DNA from: Epiperipatus broadwayi
Lineage: Eukaryota > Onychophora > Udeonychophora > Euonychophora > Peripatidae
Direction of reading: 5' to 3'
NCBI GenBank assembly: GCA_028023455.1
Contig: JAQFVV010012398.1
Span: 8,948,682 to 9,012,681, forward strand
DNA: 64,000 nucleotides
A model generated the notes under the pieces. The model saw nothing but the letters and a program-made list of their open reading frames with translations, was not told where the DNA came from and did not search any database. Made by a program: the position numbers and the translations under genes. This document shows positions 60,300 through 64,000 of the stretch, piece by piece; positions within the stretch are counted from its first letter, which is position 1; each line of letters opens with the position of its first letter.

Positions 60300-60914
60300 A
60301 TGAGTCATTGTAATTCTCACCTTTTATAATCTGCCAAAAAAGGAAAGAACAGGACTACACAGCTAATTTGCTGGAAACTTACATGTATTTGATACATACT
60401 ACACTAATACTATTAATTACATGTTTAATGCAAGAAAAGAAGAAAGATGCATCTGGAAATTTATGAAAAGACAATATAATTGTGGAGAAGAAAACATATC
60501 TAAAACCTAGGAGGGATGATGTTAAAGATTGGCGAACAGTAAGGTATTAAGATATTAAAAGATGAAGCTATTCCTTTTTGTAATATGGAAGAAAGACTTT
60601 AAATTTATGAAGATTAAAAGAAATTTAATATTGCATAATGATATTTCATATTTATATGTAAATTACAACAAATATAAACTTAAAATGGAAGTATATTGAG
60701 TGAGGAGTTGTGTTTCATTTCATATGTATACACGTGTGAAGTTATTAAAAGTAAGAACTGAAATAGATGAATTTGCTTTTTGGAAATGGATTCAATATAT
60801 ATGATTGATTTTTTTATACCTATACATAAAATTATTAAGTGGAAAGAGAATAAAATATATGAACTATTTATTAAAATGATTTTAACTGAAACACAAACCT
60901 GTGTCTATATATGT
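60300..60914. other. AT-rich spacer, no gene
   Basis: Short decayed segments only. Confidence 0.5.
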
Positions 60915-60915
60915 A

Positions 60916-61336
60916 ATATATAGGGTGTATAAGCACAGACTTTCACATGTGCCACCACTCTCCACATTATCTCATAACACTGATACACTTGAACACATAT
61001 ATGTTGAAAAGATAAATAATCACCAATATACGTATTCCATGCTAAACCAGCAATCATCAGTTGGTCCAGATTACCATCTCCACACATATATGCCATAAGT
61101 GCTCAGATATATATTAAGATAGCCAAACATCATACTTTAATAGACAGGCTTCAATCTACTCCACACTCCAACTCTTCAACTGTCCATCCAATTAAAAATC
61201 TGATGATGGAATGCTCAAAGGTCACCCTGAGGCCAAGATTCTTGTCAACATATATGTGTTCAAGTGTATCAGTGTTATGAGATAGTGTGGAGAGTGGTGG
61301 CACATGTGAAAGTCTGTGCTTATATAGCCTATATAT
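60916..61336. repeat. Inverted repeat, about 95-bp arms, 230-bp spacer
   Basis: The left arm (60916-61010) contains AAGCACAGACTTTCACATGT, CCACCACTCTCCACA and TGATACACTTGAACACATAT. The right arm (61243-61336) is its reverse complement, with one mismatch in the central 80 bases. The spacer (61011-61242) is less AT-rich than the flanks. Both arms give look-alike ORFs (KHRLSHVPPLSTLSHNTD) on opposite strands, which is merely a consequence of the symmetry. Confidence 0.92.
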
Positions 61337-62071
61337 TAAAATGATTTTAATAATTTTATGCAAGATTGGAAATTTACATTTGAAATTTGCATTATCTAGT
61401 TACAATCAAACCACCTTCATTTTGTTTAGTTAATAAATGGTTATTTTATTATTTATTAATCCATTTGTTTATTTTTCCTAAGATTAAATGTTATAACCTT
61501 AACACACACATATACTAGTTCATAAAAATATCCACAGCTTTGAGAACATGTGAACCACTGGATTGTATGCTGAGATGTTAAGGTAAAAATTGGTAAATGA
61601 TGACAAAGTAAACATTATTTTTTTGAGAGGAATTTGTTTTATATATTAAATTTATCGAATGAGAAGATTTAAAATTATATAATTTATAATTGTGATAATA
61701 AAAACCATCATCATCATTCCTGTTGTTGAATTAATTTTGCTGAATTAAATAGAATTTATAAGTTTTACAGATCTATATAGAAGGATATTTTTACAATTAT
61801 AATTAGGGATACAAATGGGTTGAACAAGGAATATTTTATGTTTATTGTATAAATCATTGGTTTGGGTTCATACTCAAATTACTAAGATAATACCAGTACA
61901 TAAGCATTTTAACATGCATTTTTACTGGTACAATATATGTATATGACCATGAAATTATTTAACATCCTAAAGTTTGAATTAATTCAGCCAGAAAAATGTC
62001 AACCTCTTTTATACTAGCTTCTAAGATCTTAAGTAATCAGAAATTTAAAAAAAATGTAATCAACAGATATA
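61337..62071. other. AT-rich spacer, no gene
   Basis: Nothing recognised on either strand. Confidence 0.5.
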
Positions 62072-63616
62072 AAACTTTGGTACTGTTCTATTAGCCAATG
62101 TCAGCCATTTGATGGCATTGATGCTATGCAAAAACACAGAAATATAATGTTACCAGGCCAGTTTGTTTTTCTTTTTTGCATAGAACCATCAAGTGGAACA
62201 GTATTCTTGTATGTTATTTCTATTTCCTATATTAAGAGTGTGTGCATTAATACACATACTCTGGTATATTTTAAAAGTCTGGAATTTTATTTCATTTTTT
62301 TTCAATAGATTTTATTTTAGTTTAAAATAAAATTTACTTTGACACTTGTTTTTTTTAATCTATTTATCAAGATGTCATAATTTACAAATTTTTAATCCTT
62401 TTGGAAAAGATTTTAGTTTTACAAAAATTAAATTTCATTTTTTGTGCTTTGATTTTAATTGTAATCAATTTTAATTTATTTTAAAAGCAGAGATTTAATT
62501 TTGTATTAATTAATTTTTGAATAAGATAAGCCCTGGTCAGAATTTGTAATTAAGATTGAGTATGAGATAGAGATTTGCCCTGGACTAAAACTTCTTATTA
62601 AAAAACAAAAGAAAGATTACACAGAAGATAAGCAAGCATATAAATGGTCCAAAAGTTTCAGACTTATTATTCTTGACCTAGATTATTTTGCTCGAAAAAA
62701 ATATTGATGCGTATTACTGGTGCTGATGATTATTATTCATTCGTATTACTCTGCTGAGATTCTGATTTGGTTTGCAGTCCTACCATAAATTGTAAAAGAT
62801 TGTATACATTCTCAGACCACTGTTGCTAATATATGTATTCTGCTGCCAATCATGAAGACATATTATTGATGTATTACTATTATTAGTTATGTTTGTTGAA
62901 TAGCATTTGCTTTCACAAGATGTTAAGATTACATGCAGAGAGTGTTGGTCTACTTCACCATGACACCTCTACACATCTCCAGATTGGTGAGTGTTATGCT
63001 CTATGGTCAGCTTGTCATGGCTCCAGTAGTACACAAGCCATAAGGCTTTTAAAAATGGAATTCTGGAGCCATAACCAACAGGAATGTGACTTTAAAATGC
63101 CACTGTGCCAGCTTCTGTGGATGGCAGTTGGCACAATTTGAAAGTCTCATTTTTGAAGTCATGCATTTTATTTGTCTCATATGTGTTCTCACATAAACAG
63201 GCCTTTTCACATGAGCTTGGCAAAATCATGTTTGGCCCTACCCTTTCCAAATTTTTTTAAGCTTCCACATTAAATAGGGAAGCATAGTGACAGGGTTACA
63301 ATTGTTAGTAGGTAATAGTACATCAGATGAGATGTAAGCTAATTAGTTTGTCATGCATATTTGAAGAGTTCTGGCAGGCTGAAGACGAGCTACTGTCACA
63401 TGATACTGTAATGAACTTGGAACTGTGAACATTCAGATAAAGTGCATAACACAAAGCAGGACAGTGGTGGCAGCTGTGTAAATGGCATCTTTCTGTGCTT
63501 GTGCATAGAAATAAGGCCAGTGGTGGGAGCTGTGTAAACAGCATATTTATGTGTTTCACATATAAATAATGCCATCAAGCAGCTGACACTGACTAATAGA
63601 ATAGTACCAAAACATT
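62072..63616. repeat. 1.5-kb unit bounded by inverted arms
   Basis: The left arm (62072-62131, TTTGGTACTGTTCTATTAGC ... GATGGCATTGATG) is the reverse complement of the right arm (63557-63616, AATGCCATCAAGCAGCTGAC ... AATAGTACCAAAACA), about 80% matched by eye. The interior includes a less AT-rich block at 62920-63140 and a local direct duplication at 63450-63560. No transposase sequence was recognised. It might be a non-autonomous DNA element or two separate copies of one short repeat in opposite orientation. Confidence 0.5.
63450..63560 (+). repeat. Imperfect tandem duplication, about 55-bp units
   Basis: GGACAGTGGTGGCAGCTGTG and CCAGTGGTGGGAGCTGTGT start two successive units. Both continue TAAAxxGCAT, then a TGTG segment, and close with CATAxAAATA. 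Confidence 0.7.
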
Positions 63617-64000
63617 TTTACATTTTTGACTACTTACGATCTTAGCAGTAGTAGAAAAGAGATTGCCTTTTTTGACTTTAATTCAAATTTTGTGATAATT
63701 ATAGTGTTGCTAAAAGATTAAATGAAATGTTAGAAGAGTGTCTTTCTTTTTCTATATTTCATCTTAGTATACCGTTATGCATACACTCTGGTTAATATAT
63801 ATTATACATTTGTCCAAAAATACTTTTGATGTAGTGACTAGTACATTTGCTGCTATGGCTATGATCTGGAGTTTAATTGTGGTTAAAGTTTTTAGATTTC
63901 TTTAGATATTTGGGATTTTTCAAACAATACTAAGCTTCTCCCAAGCAGACAGACTCTTCCAACTTGGAATGCTTTAATATTAGTCAGTAAATTAGCTATC
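63617..64000. other. Spacer to window end, no feature
   Basis: No ORF, repeat or RNA signal is recognised. Confidence 0.5.

Noticed and set aside
60901-61363. Three ORFs sharing KHRLSHVPPLSTLSHNTD or its antisense
   Set aside because: They are produced by the inverted repeat itself on both strands, with no sign of coding constraint.

Overview
Eukaryotic nuclear DNA, almost certainly from an invertebrate animal. It is strongly A+T-rich (roughly three quarters by eye), has no dense or operon-like gene organisation, and nearly every protein-like stretch is a decayed transposable element. The mixture of RTE-type LINEs, a second LINE family with a zinc-knuckle ORF1, GIY-YIG Penelope-like elements (PLEs), tRNA-derived SINEs, hAT and pogo/Tigger DNA transposons fits an AT-rich metazoan genome such as an arachnid, mollusc, cnidarian or flatworm. 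I cannot fix the phylum from the sequence. Layout: 1-1828 is the minus-strand copy of an uncharacterised 1.8-kb repeat (R1) that carries conserved open reading frames; its partner lies in plus orientation at 46169-47965, and both stop at a (TA)n tract. 1.9-11.8 kb is AT-rich filler with two hammerhead-ribozyme-like relics (5274, 9023), a hAT-like terminus (7392) and a fold-back (9464). 11861-14639 and 40205-42805 are two copies of a 2.6-2.8-kb repeat (R2) with TG...CA ends, both flanked by ATAC. 15125-16692 is an RTE LINE. 17.8-19.9 kb holds a pogo/Tigger transposase tail and a PLE, both on the minus strand. 21041-23544 is a 5'-truncated LINE of family A with a perfect 17-bp target duplication. 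24318-24454 is a hairpin with perfect 51-bp arms. 25367-28154 holds the only two candidate host exons, both on the minus strand, with an RTE tail inserted beside one of them. 27.4-28.9 kb has two tandem-repeat arrays. 29917-35816 is a near full-length family A LINE with a 15-bp target duplication. 37.8-38.6 kb is a decayed minus-strand relative. 45.4-46.2 kb carries two PLE fragments in inverted orientation. 51.0-52.8 kb is a nest of PLE fragment, palindrome, SINE and a hAT element with 8-bp target duplication. 54.4-59.4 kb has three more RTE fragments plus a tRNA-like unit with long inverted arms. 59.8-63.6 kb holds further inverted and direct repeats. The genes do not work together as a pathway: the window is an intergenic or intronic landscape built by successive, often nested insertions. 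All autonomous elements seen here are broken. The most interesting unexplained items are the R1 family with its conserved small protein, the R2 family, the hammerhead-like relics, the very well matched hairpins (24318, 51349, 60916) and the unassigned exon-like blocks.
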